Of a DNA stretch of 64,000 bases, positions 27,205 through 35,802 are shown piece by piece. Within the stretch, counting starts at the first letter, position 1. Each line of letters starts with the position of its first letter. Source of the stretch: Croceibacterium ferulae (GTDB lineage Bacteria > Pseudomonadota > Alphaproteobacteria > Sphingomonadales > Sphingomonadaceae); contig NZ_QZVQ01000003.1 of NCBI RefSeq assembly GCF_003660445.1, positions 372,001 to 436,000 of the forward strand, read 5' to 3'. The notes beneath the pieces are model-generated. The model was not told where the DNA came from and did no database searches. It saw nothing but the letters and a program-made list of their open reading frames with translations. Position numbers and translations under genes: made by a program.

Positions 27205-30200
27205 CCGGACGATAGGTCAGGAAACGGTGGCGCATCCATGGCCCCAGCCGCTTCTCCAGCCCGTCCGCCAGGCTGAAGCCGGCGGGCACGATGATCAGCG
27301 TCAGCAGGGTCGACAGCAGCAGGCCGCCGATCACCACCGTGCCCATCGGCGCGCGCCAGGCGCCATCGCCACCCAGCGACAGGGCAGTGGGGATCATGCC
27401 CGCGGTCATCGCCACGGTGGTCATGATGATCGGCTGCGCGCGCTTGTGCCCGGCTTCCATGATCGCGGCCTGCTTGTCGCCGCCGGCCGCCATCTCCTCG
27501 ATCGCGAAGTCGATCAGCAGGATGGAGTTCTTGCCCACGATGCCGAACAGCATCAGCATGCCGATGAACACCGGCAGGCTCATCGGCTGGCCGATCGCGG
27601 TCAGCAGCAGCAGGCCGCCCAGCGGCGCCAGCGCGAGGCTGGCCATGTTGACCAGCGGCGACACCAGCCGGCGATACAGCAGCACCAGCACCGCGAAGAC
27701 CAGCAGGATGCCGCTGACCAGCGCAATGGCGAAGTTGTTGATCATGTCCGCCTGCCATTCGTCGGACCCGACGGGCGCGTTGGAAACGCCGGTCGGCAGG
27801 TTCTGCATGATCGGCAGGCGATCGATAGCCGGCTTCACGTCGCCGCTGGCGAAGCCGGGGGCGATGTCGGCGCTGACGAAGACACGACGGTCCTGGTTCA
27901 CGCGCTGGATCGCGGTCGGCCCCGCGCCGAAGGAGATGTCGGCCAACCGTTCCAGCGGCACCGATCCGCCGCCGGCGGTGGGGACGGGCAGGTTGCGGAT
28001 GTTGCTGATGTCGCGCCGGTCGGATTCGTCCAGCCGCACGCGGATCGGCACCTGCCGGTCCGACAGGCTGAAGCGCGCGGCGTTCTGGTCGATGTCGCCC
28101 AGCGTGGCGATGCGGATGGCCTGGCTCAGCGCGCTGGTGGTGACGCCCAGGCTGGCGGCCAGATCTTCCCGCGGGGTGATGATCAGCTCGGGCCGCTGCA
28201 GGTCCGCCTCCACCCGAGGGGCGATCACGCCCGGCACACCGCGCATCTGTCCGGCCAGCACCGTGGCGGTCTGTTCCAGCACCTTCGTGTCGGAGCCGGA
28301 CAGCATCACGTTGATCGCCCGTCCGCTGCCGCCACCGCCGCCACCCTGCGGATCCTGGAAGTTCACGCGCGCATCGGGGAATTCCTGCAACGCCGGGGCC
28401 AGCTCCCGCTCGAACTCCAGGCTGGTGCGCACCCGGTCCTCCCGGAACACCAGCCGCACGGAACCTTCGCCCTCGCGCACGATGCCCATCGCCAGCAGCA
28501 CTTCCTGCTCCTGCCGCATCCGGTTGGCGATCGCGTCGATCACCGCTTCGGTCTGGCGCAGGGTGGTGCCGGGCACCATCGTCACGCTGATGCGCGAGAA
28601 GTCGCTGTCGGAATTGGGGAAGAATTGCGAGGGCAGGTTCATCCCCAGCAGCCCGGTCATCACCAGCGCAGCCGCCCCGGTGCCGATCATCCATACCCGG
28701 TGATCCAGCATCCGCGCGCCGAACCGGCCGCGGCGATGAACATACCAGTCCCGGAAGGCATGGCCGAACATCCGCGCCAGCACATTGGTGCCCAGCAGCA
28801 TCAGCCGCGCCGCCAGCCAGCCGGCCAGGCCCGCCGCCGCCAGCAGCAGCCCCAGGCAGGCGATAAGCACGACAAAGGCCGCCGCGCGCGCCAGGAAATC
28901 CGGCAGAAAGCCGAACAGGCCGACCCACGCCTTCATGTCCACCAGCCCCGGAACGCCGCCGACCACGCCGCCGATCACCGCCATTGCCCCGACCACAAAA
29001 GCCAGGCCGACGAGGCCGAACAGCAGGGCCGCGATCGGCAACCAGCGCCGATGGAACTCGCCCGTCGGGCCCAGGGCGCGCAGCCGCCGATCCGCACTCG
29101 TGCGATCGATCGACCAGGCAAGAGCCCGCATGTACACGTCCATCCACCGGCCGCCGCCATGTTCGGCATGGCCTTCCGCCTTCAGGAAATAGGCCGCGAT
29201 CATGGGTGTGATCATGCGCGCGACCAGCAGCGAGATGAGCACGGAGACGACCACGGTCAGGCCGAAATTCTTGAAGAACTGCCCGGCGATGCCCGGCATC
29301 AGCCCGACCGGCAGGAACACGGCGACGATCGACATGGTGGTGGCGACCACCGCCAGCCCGATCTCGTCCGCCGCGTCGATGCTGGCCTGGAACGCGCTCT
29401 TGCCCATGCGCATGTGGCGCACGATGTTCTCGATCTCCACGATCGCGTCGTCGACCAGCACGCCGGCAACCAGCCCGAGCGCCAGCAGCGACAGGCTGTT
29501 CAGCGTGAAGCCGAGCATGTCCATGAACCAGAAGGTCGGGATGGCCGAAAGCGGGATGGCCAGCGCGGCGATCACCGTCGCGCGCCAGTCGCGCAGGAAG
29601 ATCAGCACCACGATCACCGCCAGCACCGCGCCTTCGATCATGGCGTTGATCGAGCTGTCATATTGCTGGCGGGTATAGTCCACCTCCGTGAACAGGCGGG
29701 TGAAACGCACACCGGGATTCTCGGTCTGCAGCGCCTTCAGCACCTCCGCCGCGCCGTCATAGACGGACACGTCGGATTCGCCGCGGGCGCGGGTAATGCC
29801 GAAAGTCACGACCTGCCGGCCGTTGATCTTGGCCAGGCTGCTGATCTCGCCATAGGCATCGCTGACGCGGGCGATGTCCGACAGCTTGACGGTGCGCCCG
29901 TCGCCCAGCCCGATCTGCGTCTGCGACAGTTCGTAGACATCCTGCGCATTGCCCAGCACGCGCACCGACTGGCGCGATCCCGCGATCTCCGCCTGGCCGC
30001 CGGCGGCGTTGAGGTTCAGCTGGCGCAGTGCGGCATTGACCTGCGATGCGGTGACGCCCAGCCCCTGCATCCGCTGCGGATCCAGGATCACCAGGATTTC
30101 CCGGTCGACGCCGCCATTGCGGCTGACCTCTGCCAGGCCGGGCACGGTCAGCAGCCGCTTGGTCACGACATCATCGATGAACCAGGACAGTTGCTCGATC

Positions 30201-30655
30201 GTCATGTCGTCGGCCGCGACGCCGAAGAAGACGATGGGCTCGCTGCTGGTCTGCTGGCGGTAGATCTGCGGTTCCAGGATCCCGTCGGGCAGCTCGCCGC
30301 GGATCTGGTCGATATTGGCCTTCACCTCGTTCACGGCCTGCGCGATGTCGGTGCCGAGCGCGAACTCGATGGAGGTGACGCTGGCGCCTTCCTCCGCGGT
30401 GGAGTAGATGTTCTCCACCCCTTCCAGTGTCTGTATCGCGGCCTCGACCCGCTGCGTGATCTGGTTCTCGATCTCCGTCGGGGCGGCGCCCGGCTGGCTG
30501 ATGACGCTGATCACCACCGGCAGCTCGATGTCCGGGTTGTTCTGCACATCCATGGACATGAAGGCGACGATGCCCGCCAGCATCAGACCGATGAAGGCCA
30601 GGATCGGGACCAGCGGATTGCGGATCGACCAGGCGGAGATGTTGGCGAAGTTCAT
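27161..30655 (-). CDS. RND efflux transporter permease with extra membrane insertion
   Basis: A 1164-aa inner-membrane proton-driven exporter of the AcrB/MexB type, about 100 residues longer than usual. Start MNFANISAWSIRNPLVPIL gives TM1. The proton-relay aspartates lie in GVLVDDAIVEIEN (402-403), and the TM10 lysine in FGIVGKNSILLIDFA. The extra length falls between the two halves, about residues 535-645, after the linker and before TM7 (650-672). It contains two long hydrophobic stretches (about 538-566 and 590-622) joined by a short polar loop, which would add an even number of helices and preserve topology. It lies 11 bp after the adaptor gene. No outer-membrane channel gene is nearby. 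Substrates unknown. Confidence 0.93.
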   Translation of the reverse strand: MNFANISAWSIRNPLVPILAFIGLMLAGIVAFMSMDVQNNPDIELPVVISVISQPGAAPTEIENQITQRVEAAIQTLEGVENIYSTAEEGASVTSIEFALGTDIAQAVNEVKANIDQIRGELPDGILEPQIYRQQTSSEPIVFFGVAADDMTIEQLSWFIDDVVTKRLLTVPGLAEVSRNGGVDREILVILDPQRMQGLGVTASQVNAALRQLNLNAAGGQAEIAGSRQSVRVLGNAQDVYELSQTQIGLGDGRTVKLSDIARVSDAYGEISSLAKINGRQVVTFGITRARGESDVSVYDGAAEVLKALQTENPGVRFTRLFTEVDYTRQQYDSSINAMIEGAVLAVIVVLIFLRDWRATVIAALAIPLSAIPTFWFMDMLGFTLNSLSLLALGLVAGVLVDDAIVEIENIVRHMRMGKSAFQASIDAADEIGLAVVATTMSIVAVFLPVGLMPGIAGQFFKNFGLTVVVSVLISLLVARMITPMIAAYFLKAEGHAEHGGGRWMDVYMRALAWSIDRTSADRRLRALGPTGEFHRRWLPIAALLFGLVGLAFVVGAMAVIGGVVGGVPGLVDMKAWVGLFGFLPDFLARAAAFVVLIACLGLLLAAAGLAGWLAARLMLLGTNVLARMFGHAFRDWYVHRRGRFGARMLDHRVWMIGTGAAALVMTGLLGMNLPSQFFPNSDSDFSRISVTMVPGTTLRQTEAVIDAIANRMRQEQEVLLAMGIVREGEGSVRLVFREDRVRTSLEFERELAPALQEFPDARVNFQDPQGGGGGGSGRAINVMLSGSDTKVLEQTATVLAGQMRGVPGVIAPRVEADLQRPELIITPREDLAASLGVTTSALSQAIRIATLGDIDQNAARFSLSDRQVPIRVRLDESDRRDISNIRNLPVPTAGGGSVPLERLADISFGAGPTAIQRVNQDRRVFVSADIAPGFASGDVKPAIDRLPIMQNLPTGVSNAPVGSDEWQADMINNFAIALVSGILLVFAVLVLLYRRLVSPLVNMASLALAPLGGLLLLTAIGQPMSLPVFIGMLMLFGIVGKNSILLIDFAIEEMAAGGDKQAAIMEAGHKRAQPIIMTTVAMTAGMIPTALSLGGDGAWRAPMGTVVIGGLLLSTLLTLIIVPAGFSLADGLEKRLGPWMRHRFLTYRPGDEVGPTAVAQPAE

Positions 30656-30666
30656 GGGTGCTCGCC

Positions 30667-31914
30667 TCAGCTCGCGGCGGGGCGCTGGGCCACGGGCCGC
30701 ACGGTGTCGCCTTCGTTCAGGAAGCCGCCGGCGCGCAGCACGATACGCTCGCTGCCGTCCAGCCCTTGCGTGACGGCGATGCCTTCCGGCGCAACCCGGC
30801 CCAGCTGGACCGGCCGTCGGGCAACCTTGTTGTCGCGGCCGACGATATAGACGAAGCTGGTGCCGTCCGTCGCGGTCTGGATCGCGCTTTCGGGCAGCAT
30901 CGGCGCGACCACCGCGCCGGCATTGATCCGCGCCGTGGCGAAGCCGCCGGGGCGCAGCGCCTCGTCATAGGGGAGGGCGATGCGGGCGGTGCCCTGCCGG
31001 TTGCCCTGGTCGATGATCGGCGAAACCTGCCAGACCTGGCCGGTGAAGCTCCGGTCCGTGCCCACCGGCACGACCTCCGCCGGGACGCCGGTGCTGATCT
31101 GCGCCAGCTCGCCTTCGCCCACGCGGGCCAGCAGTTCCATCTCGCCGCCGCGGGCGATGGTGAACAGGGCGGCCTGTCCGCCGCTGACCACCTGGCCCAG
31201 TTCCACATTGCGTTCCAGCACCAGCCCGGCGGCGGGGGCCACGATGTTCAGCCGGGCATTGCGCGCCTGCGCCTCCCGATACTGGGCCTGGGCCACCCGC
31301 ACCCGCGCCCGCGCCGCATCGCGCGTGGCGGTCAGCTGGTCGATATTGGCCTGGCTGATGAATCCGCGATCCACCAGCCGGTTGGCGCGTTCCAGATTGG
31401 CCTGCGCCAGCTCCAGATCGGCCTGGTTCACGTCCACCTGCGCCTGCAGGCTGCGGGCCTGTTCGGTCTGCACCGAGCGGTCGATCACCGCCAGCACCTG
31501 CCCCTGCCGCACCCAGTCGCCCGCTTCCACGGGGATGGACACGACATTGCCGCCTTCGCCCACCACGCCGACCGGCATGGCGCGGCGCGCGGCCATGGTG
31601 CCGGTGGCGGTGATGGTGCCGGCGACGGAGCTGCGGCCCGGCGAGATAACCGTGACGGACTGCGCCACGTCCTGCGGCGCGAAGTCGGTGTTGGCGCCGC
31701 CATGGTTCAGCAGAAAGGTCAGCCCGCCCAGCAGCGCGACGATCACCCCGGCCGTGATCAGCAGGCGACGGCGCGTGCGCTTGCGGGCGGCATCATCCTC
31801 CGCCACGGTCACGTGGGTTTCCCCGCCATGGGTGACGGGATCCGAATCGGACATCGCCGGATTTGCCGCCGCGCCAAATTCCTGCGGCTTGGGTTCGTAA
31901 TTCATCTGCGCCAT
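30667..31914 (-). CDS. RND efflux periplasmic adaptor (membrane fusion protein)
   Basis: A 415-aa HlyD/AcrA-family adaptor. A ~50-residue cytoplasmic N-terminus with basic RKRTRRR precedes one membrane helix (LLITAGVIVALLGGLTFLL). Then come the lipoyl half-motif (MPVGVVGEGGNVVSIPVEAGDWVRQGQVLAVID), an alpha-helical hairpin (TEQARSLQAQVDVNQADLEL and following), the second lipoyl half (LNIVAPAAGLVLERNVELGQVV) and the beta-barrel and membrane-proximal domains. Starts at 31914 or 31905 are both possible. It is the first gene of adaptor-permease-DUF445-GNAT and would link the permease to a TolC-type channel encoded elsewhere. Confidence 0.92.
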   Translation of the reverse strand: MAQMNYEPKPQEFGAAANPAMSDSDPVTHGGETHVTVAEDDAARKRTRRRLLITAGVIVALLGGLTFLLNHGGANTDFAPQDVAQSVTVISPGRSSVAGTITATGTMAARRAMPVGVVGEGGNVVSIPVEAGDWVRQGQVLAVIDRSVQTEQARSLQAQVDVNQADLELAQANLERANRLVDRGFISQANIDQLTATRDAARARVRVAQAQYREAQARNARLNIVAPAAGLVLERNVELGQVVSGGQAALFTIARGGEMELLARVGEGELAQISTGVPAEVVPVGTDRSFTGQVWQVSPIIDQGNRQGTARIALPYDEALRPGGFATARINAGAVVAPMLPESAIQTATDGTSFVYIVGRDNKVARRPVQLGRVAPEGIAVTQGLDGSERIVLRAGGFLNEGDTVRPVAQRPAAS

Positions 31915-32080
31915 CAGCCTCTTGCAACGGCTTTGCCGGTGGCCCGGGCATGCGGGTCGTCACGGGCCATTGTCCGCCCGCCGGTGTAGTCACCTCCGCA
32001 ACTTGTAGCAATGCACCTTCCATCAAGGCCCGATGTGGCCCGACGAACGCTTGTTTCAGAGGCTGTACGGCGCGCGCAAC

Positions 32081-32121
32081 AAAAAGGGGCGGGGTCGCCA
32101 CTGGCGCCCCGCCCCTGTTTT
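32081..32121 (-). terminator. Strong rho-independent terminator of the glsB-like gene
   Basis: A 10-bp stem (AGGGGCGGGG and complement, 32085-32094 with 32107-32116), extended by an inner CGCC/GGCG stem, with TTTTT on the minus-strand exit and TTTT on the plus-strand exit. It lies 50 bp downstream of the glsB-like stop and ahead of the efflux adaptor gene, so it separates the two minus-strand units. Confidence 0.85.
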
Positions 32122-32171
32122 CAGCATCCGGCCTGCACTGGGCAGGCCGGGTCAGCCGATGTGCCGGTGCT

Positions 32172-32438
32172 TCAGCGCACCCGGCCGCGCTGCACCAGAT
32201 TGACGATCGCCAGCAGCACCACGGCGCCGACGATGGCGATGATGAAACCGGTGATGTTGAAGGTCTGGATGGTGCCCTGCACGCCGAACAGCGCGCCGGC
32301 CAGCACATTGCCGATCAACGCACCGATGATGCCGACCACGATGTTCCAGAAGATCCCCATGGAAGCGTCACGGTTCATGACCATGCTGGCCAGCCAGCCC
32401 GCAACACCGCCTACAATGATCGCAACAATCCAACCCAT
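32172..32438 (-). CDS. GlsB/YeaQ/YmgE family stress-response membrane protein
   Basis: An 88-aa very hydrophobic protein with about three membrane helices (GWIVAIIVGGVAGWLASMVM, NIVVGIIGALIGNVLAGALF, ITGFIIAIVGAVVLLAIVNL), typical of the transglycosylase-associated/YeaQ family. AAGGAGAC lies at ideal spacing before ATG 32438. Family members are often induced by general or osmotic stress. It is monocistronic, flanked by a strong terminator downstream and sciP upstream. Confidence 0.9.
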   Translation of the reverse strand: MGWIVAIIVGGVAGWLASMVMNRDASMGIFWNIVVGIIGALIGNVLAGALFGVQGTIQTFNITGFIIAIVGAVVLLAIVNLVQRGRVR

Positions 32439-32568
32439 GCCCTGTCTCCTTGTTCTTCCCCTGCGCGGACCTGCGCAGCGGCTTCGTACAGGCGACAAAC
32501 GGGGGCTTGCTCCATGCGTTCCCCGCGACCGGACGTGCCTGGGCGGCGACCGATGGATCGGGCTTGGT

Positions 32569-32907
32569 TCAATAGCGCAGTTGTCGTTGATATTGATCGC
32601 GATAATGCTTGATCTGCGTGACGCGCAGCCCGCGCATTCCCGACCGGTCGAACCCGCGCTGCCAGCCGGCGAACTCCTCCAGCGTCAGGCCATAGCGGTC
32701 CAGCACCTGCTCGATCGTCAGCAGACCGCCATTCACCGCGGCGACCACCTCCGCCTTGCGCCGGATCACCCAGCGCCGGGTGTCGGGCGGGGGCAGGTCG
32801 TCCACGGTGATGGGCAGGCCCAGCGGTCCGATCACGGACGGGGCGGCGCCCGCCGCTGGCCGCTCCCCATCGCTGCCGCTGATCGTCGTACCTGCCTGCG
32901 TCTTCAT
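32569..32907 (-). CDS. sciP: DUF1153 CtrA inhibitor SciP
   Basis: A 112-aa protein with the SciP signature: VIGPLGLPITVDDLPPPDTR, RWVIRRKAEVVAAVNGGLLT, YGLTLEEFAGWQ and GLRVTQIKHYR. In Caulobacter, SciP binds DNA and the master regulator CtrA, blocking CtrA-activated transcription after division; the helix-turn-helix spans RRKAEVVAAVNGG to LEEFAGWQ. The N-terminal ~25 residues are a lineage extension. Divergent from mnmA; the shared 230-bp gap has two TTAACC elements facing sciP, fitting CtrA control of its own inhibitor. Confidence 0.92.
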   Translation of the reverse strand: MKTQAGTTISGSDGERPAAGAAPSVIGPLGLPITVDDLPPPDTRRWVIRRKAEVVAAVNGGLLTIEQVLDRYGLTLEEFAGWQRGFDRSGMRGLRVTQIKHYRDQYQRQLRY

Positions 32908-32984
32908 CCTGTGCGCCCCCTCATGGTCCCGTATCTCGCGGGCAGCATGGCCTTGCCGGTCTTGGCACGGGCTGAAAGGCTTGG

Positions 32985-33090
32985 GTTAACGGCGTGTTGG
33001 GGAACGGCGCCGCCGCTCGCCCGCCATATCGGGATTCTCCGGCAATCATCCGGCGGTCTTAGGCGTGCTTTGGCAAACAGGGGGTTAAGC
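32985..33090 (-). promoter_or_regulatory. Two candidate CtrA half-sites upstream of sciP
   Basis: On the minus strand, GTTAACCC ends at 32985 (palindromic GTTAAC at 32985-32990) and CTTAACCC lies around 33082-33089. Both contain TTAACC, the CtrA half-site core (TTAACCAT). sciP is a known CtrA target in Caulobacter. The full TTAA-N7-TTAA form is not present, so this is suggestive only. Confidence 0.35.
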
Positions 33091-33137
33091 GCCGCCAATG
33101 GTCAAACCGGCGCGGATGGTGTAGGGGGCCGCCCATC

Positions 33138-34286
33138 ATGACGACCCTTCTGGCCTCCGATGCCGCGCGCCTGTTCGACCTGCCGCGTGCGCCTGCGCAG
33201 TGCCGCATCGTGGTGGCGATGTCGGGAGGGGTGGACAGTTCCGTCGTCGCCGGCCTCGCCGCCGCCACCGGGGCGGAGGTGGTGGGCATCACCCTGCAGC
33301 TGTACGATCACGGCGCGGCAACCGGGCGCAAGGGGGCGTGCTGCGCGGGCGACGACATCCGCGATGCGCGCAGCGTGGCCGACCGGCTGGGCATCGCGCA
33401 TTACGTGTTCGATCACGAAAGCAGCTTCCGCGAACAGGTGGTGGAACGCTTTGCCGACGATTACCTGACCGGCCGTACGCCGATCCCCTGCATCCGCTGC
33501 AACATGGGCCCCAAGTTCACCGACCTGCTGACGATGGCGCGCGAGCTGGGCGCCGATTGCCTGGCGACCGGCCATTATGTGCGCCGGGTGACGGGCGCCG
33601 CCGGCCCGGAACTGCACCGGGCGGCCGATCCCGCGCGTGACCAGTCCTATTTCCTCTACGGCACCACGGCCGAACAGCTGGCCTTTCTGCGTTTCCCGCT
33701 GGGCGACCTGCCCAAGCAGGAGGTGCGGATCATGGCGGAGGCGATGCGGCTGGCCGTGGCGGGCAAGCCCGACAGCCAGGACATCTGCTTCGTGCCCGAT
33801 GGCGATTATGCCCGCGTGGTGAAGAAGGTGCGGCCCGAAGGGGTGGCGCCCGGCGCGATCGTCCATGCCGAGACGGGGGAGCAGCTGGGCAGCCACGGGG
33901 GTGTGATCCACTTCACCGTCGGCCAGCGCCGCGGGCTGGAGATCGGCGGACAGCCCGAACCGCTCTATGTGACCGGGATCGACGCCGCCAGTGCCGAGGT
34001 CCGCGTAGGGCCGCGCCGCCTGCTGGCCGTCAGCGCCGCGCGGCTGGAGGATACGGTCCGGATCGGTCCGCTGCCCGCCGCCACGCCCGACCAGCCCTTC
34101 CATGCCAAGGTGCGGTCCATGGCCAGGCCCGTGCCGGTCACGCTGGAAGGGCCGCTGGGCGACGGGGCCGGCGCGACCATCCGCTTCCACGCGCCCGAAT
34201 ATGGCGTGGCCCCCGGGCAGGCGGCAGTGCTCTATGCCGGGGACCGGGTGCTGGGCGGCGGCTGGATCGAGGGGACGGAGGCCTAG
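33138..34286 (+). CDS. mnmA: tRNA-specific 2-thiouridylase
   Basis: A 382-aa enzyme that thiolates U34 of the tRNAs for Lys, Glu and Gln. The PP-loop SGGVDSS is at residues 29-35. The catalytic pair is Cys118 (PIPCIRCN) and Cys217 ([12 protein letters not shown]). [20 protein letters not shown] and [14 protein letters not shown] are further family blocks. Length is normal. Start ATG 33138; the upstream region is shared with sciP. The 3' end overlaps the convergent small membrane protein gene by four bases (CTAG). Confidence 0.96.
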   Translation: MTTLLASDAARLFDLPRAPAQCRIVVAMSGGVDSSVVAGLAAATGAEVVGITLQLYDHGAATGRKGACCAGDDIRDARSVADRLGIAHYVFDHESSFREQVVERFADDYLTGRTPIPCIRCNMGPKFTDLLTMARELGADCLATGHYVRRVTGAAGPELHRAADPARDQSYFLYGTTAEQLAFLRFPLGDLPKQEVRIMAEAMRLAVAGKPDSQDICFVPDGDYARVVKKVRPEGVAPGAIVHAETGEQLGSHGGVIHFTVGQRRGLEIGGQPEPLYVTGIDAASAEVRVGPRRLLAVSAARLEDTVRIGPLPAATPDQPFHAKVRSMARPVPVTLEGPLGDGAGATIRFHAPEYGVAPGQAAVLYAGDRVLGGGWIEGTEA

Positions 34287-34627
34287 CGCTCGGCTTCCCA
34301 CGGCTCCAGCAGGCAGCCGGGACCGGGTGAGTAGGTGGCCGTCTGGCGGGCGAACAGGGGCATGGTGGCGGTGACGCTGCGTGCCTCCTCGTCCTCGCTC
34401 AGGAACACGGCGCCCATACCGGGTTCGAAGTCGCGGGTGCAGTCGTCCAGCGTCCGGCCGCCGATGTGCCGGCATGAACAGGCGGTGCGCGCCCCGAAGC
34501 TGGCGGCGGTGGTGGCGTAGGCGTCCAGCGTCGGCCAGGCGAACCACAGCCCGCCGGCCCCGAGCGCAAGCACCGCCAGCAGCAGGCGCGGCCAGAATCG
34601 GGCGCGCGGTGCCTGCCGGTCTGCCAT
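34283..34627 (-). CDS. Small membrane-anchored protein with CxC motif, unknown function
   Basis: About 114 aa. A basic start ([14 protein letters not shown]) and one hydrophobic helix ([17 protein letters not shown]) suggest an N-in anchor, followed by an extracytoplasmic part with [15 protein letters not shown], three clustered cysteines that could form a disulfide or bind metal, and a fourth Cys near the end ([10 protein letters not shown]). ATG 34627 has a GGGG purine run; a TTG seven codons upstream is a weaker choice. It is divergent from the serine hydrolase lipoprotein gene 50 bp away, which hints at a shared envelope role. I do not recognise the family. Confidence 0.7.
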   Translation of the reverse strand: MADRQAPRARFWPRLLLAVLALGAGGLWFAWPTLDAYATTAASFGARTACSCRHIGGRTLDDCTRDFEPGMGAVFLSEDEEARSVTATMPLFARQTATYSPGPGCLLEPWEAER

Positions 34628-34677
34628 TGCCCCATTTGCCGTTGCCAATCGCCTGCCCCTGCCGGAAGAAGCGCGCC

Positions 34678-35802
34678 ATGCCGCGCCGCCGCCCCTTTAT
34701 CGCCACCACCCTGCTGCTGCCAGTCTTGCTTGCCGCCTGCGGCACGGAGGCGCCGACCGCGCCCGCACCGCCCTCCGCCGAGGCGCTGTCGGTGGTCGTG
34801 GCCAGGCCGGGCGCCGACCGGGCCGAGCTGGCGCGCGCGGTCGATGCGCTGTTCACGGCGGAGGGCATCGGCGAGACCCGCGCGCTGCTGGTGCTGCACG
34901 ATGGGGAGGTGGTGGCGCAGCGCTATGCCGCAGGGTTCGGGCCGGACAGCCGGTTCCAGGGCTGGTCCATGTCCAAGACCGTCACCGCGCTGCTGATCGG
35001 CCTGCTGGTGTCGGACGGCAGGCTGGCGCTGGACGGGCCGGCTCCGGTGCCGCTGTGGCAGCGCGCCGGCGATCCGCGGGGTGAGATCACGGTGCGTCAC
35101 CTGCTGCAGATGCGCAGCGGGCTGAAGCATCAGGAGATGGCCGATCCGGTGTACGAATCGGCGGAAGTGCGCATGATGTTCGGCGACGGGCGCGACGACA
35201 TGGCCGCCTGGGCCGAGGCGCAGGTGCTGGAACATGCTCCGGGTACGACCTTCACCTATTCCACGCCCACCAGCGTGATCCTGTCGGACATCGCGGCCCG
35301 CGTGCTGGCGCCAGACGGCTCCCCGGCGGAGCGGCAGGCGGCGGTCTCCAGCTATCTGCAGACGCGGCTGGCGGTACCGTTGGGGCTGCGCCGCCTGACG
35401 GCCGAACATGACCGGCAGGGCACGATGGTCGGCGGCGCAATGGTCTGGGCCACGGCGGCGGACTGGGCCCGGCTGGGCGAGCTGCTGCGGCGCGAAGGCG
35501 TTGCCGCCACCGGCACGCAGGTGCTGCCGCGCGGCTGGGTGGAGCTGATGCGCGATCCCAGCCCCGCCTCCCCCGATTATGGCGGGGCGCTGTGGCTCAA
35601 CCGGCCGAGCGGGGGCGAGCGGCAGGTGCTGTTCCCGCAGGCCGGCCCGGCGGACCTGTTCGCGCTGGTGGGCCATCTGGGGCAATATGTGCTGGTCGCG
35701 CCCGGGCAGGAACTGACCGTGGTGCGGCTGGGCAAGACCGATCAGGCGGACCGGCCCGCGCTGGTCCGGGCGCTGGCCGATCTGGTGACGGTGTACCGCT
35801 AA
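34678..35802 (+). CDS. Serine hydrolase lipoprotein (beta-lactamase class C / esterase family)
   Basis: A 374-aa lipoprotein with signal peptide MPRRRPFIATTLLLPVLLAAC (lipobox LAAC, Cys21). The active-site S-x-x-K is SMSK at residues 97-100, within FQGWSMSKTVTALLIG, and YST of TFTYSTPTSV supplies the tyrosine motif. HLLQMRSGLKHQE is the usual family block. Such proteins are lipases, esterases, D-amino acid peptidases or, rarely, beta-lactamases; this one resembles the 6-aminohexanoate-dimer hydrolase/esterase-like branch more than AmpC. Divergent from the CxC membrane protein and convergent with the PhzF gene (CTAA overlap). Confidence 0.87.
   Translation: MPRRRPFIATTLLLPVLLAACGTEAPTAPAPPSAEALSVVVARPGADRAELARAVDALFTAEGIGETRALLVLHDGEVVAQRYAAGFGPDSRFQGWSMSKTVTALLIGLLVSDGRLALDGPAPVPLWQRAGDPRGEITVRHLLQMRSGLKHQEMADPVYESAEVRMMFGDGRDDMAAWAEAQVLEHAPGTTFTYSTPTSVILSDIAARVLAPDGSPAERQAAVSSYLQTRLAVPLGLRRLTAEHDRQGTMVGGAMVWATAADWARLGELLRREGVAATGTQVLPRGWVELMRDPSPASPDYGGALWLNRPSGGERQVLFPQAGPADLFALVGHLGQYVLVAPGQELTVVRLGKTDQADRPALVRALADLVTVYR

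Noticed and set aside
26771-30850. A 1359-codon open frame on the plus strand opposite the RND permease
   Set aside because: It mirrors the codon phase of the real minus-strand genes. In GC-rich DNA the opposite frame stays open; the translation is His/Gln/Arg-rich with no domain, whereas the minus strand encodes a clear RND protein.
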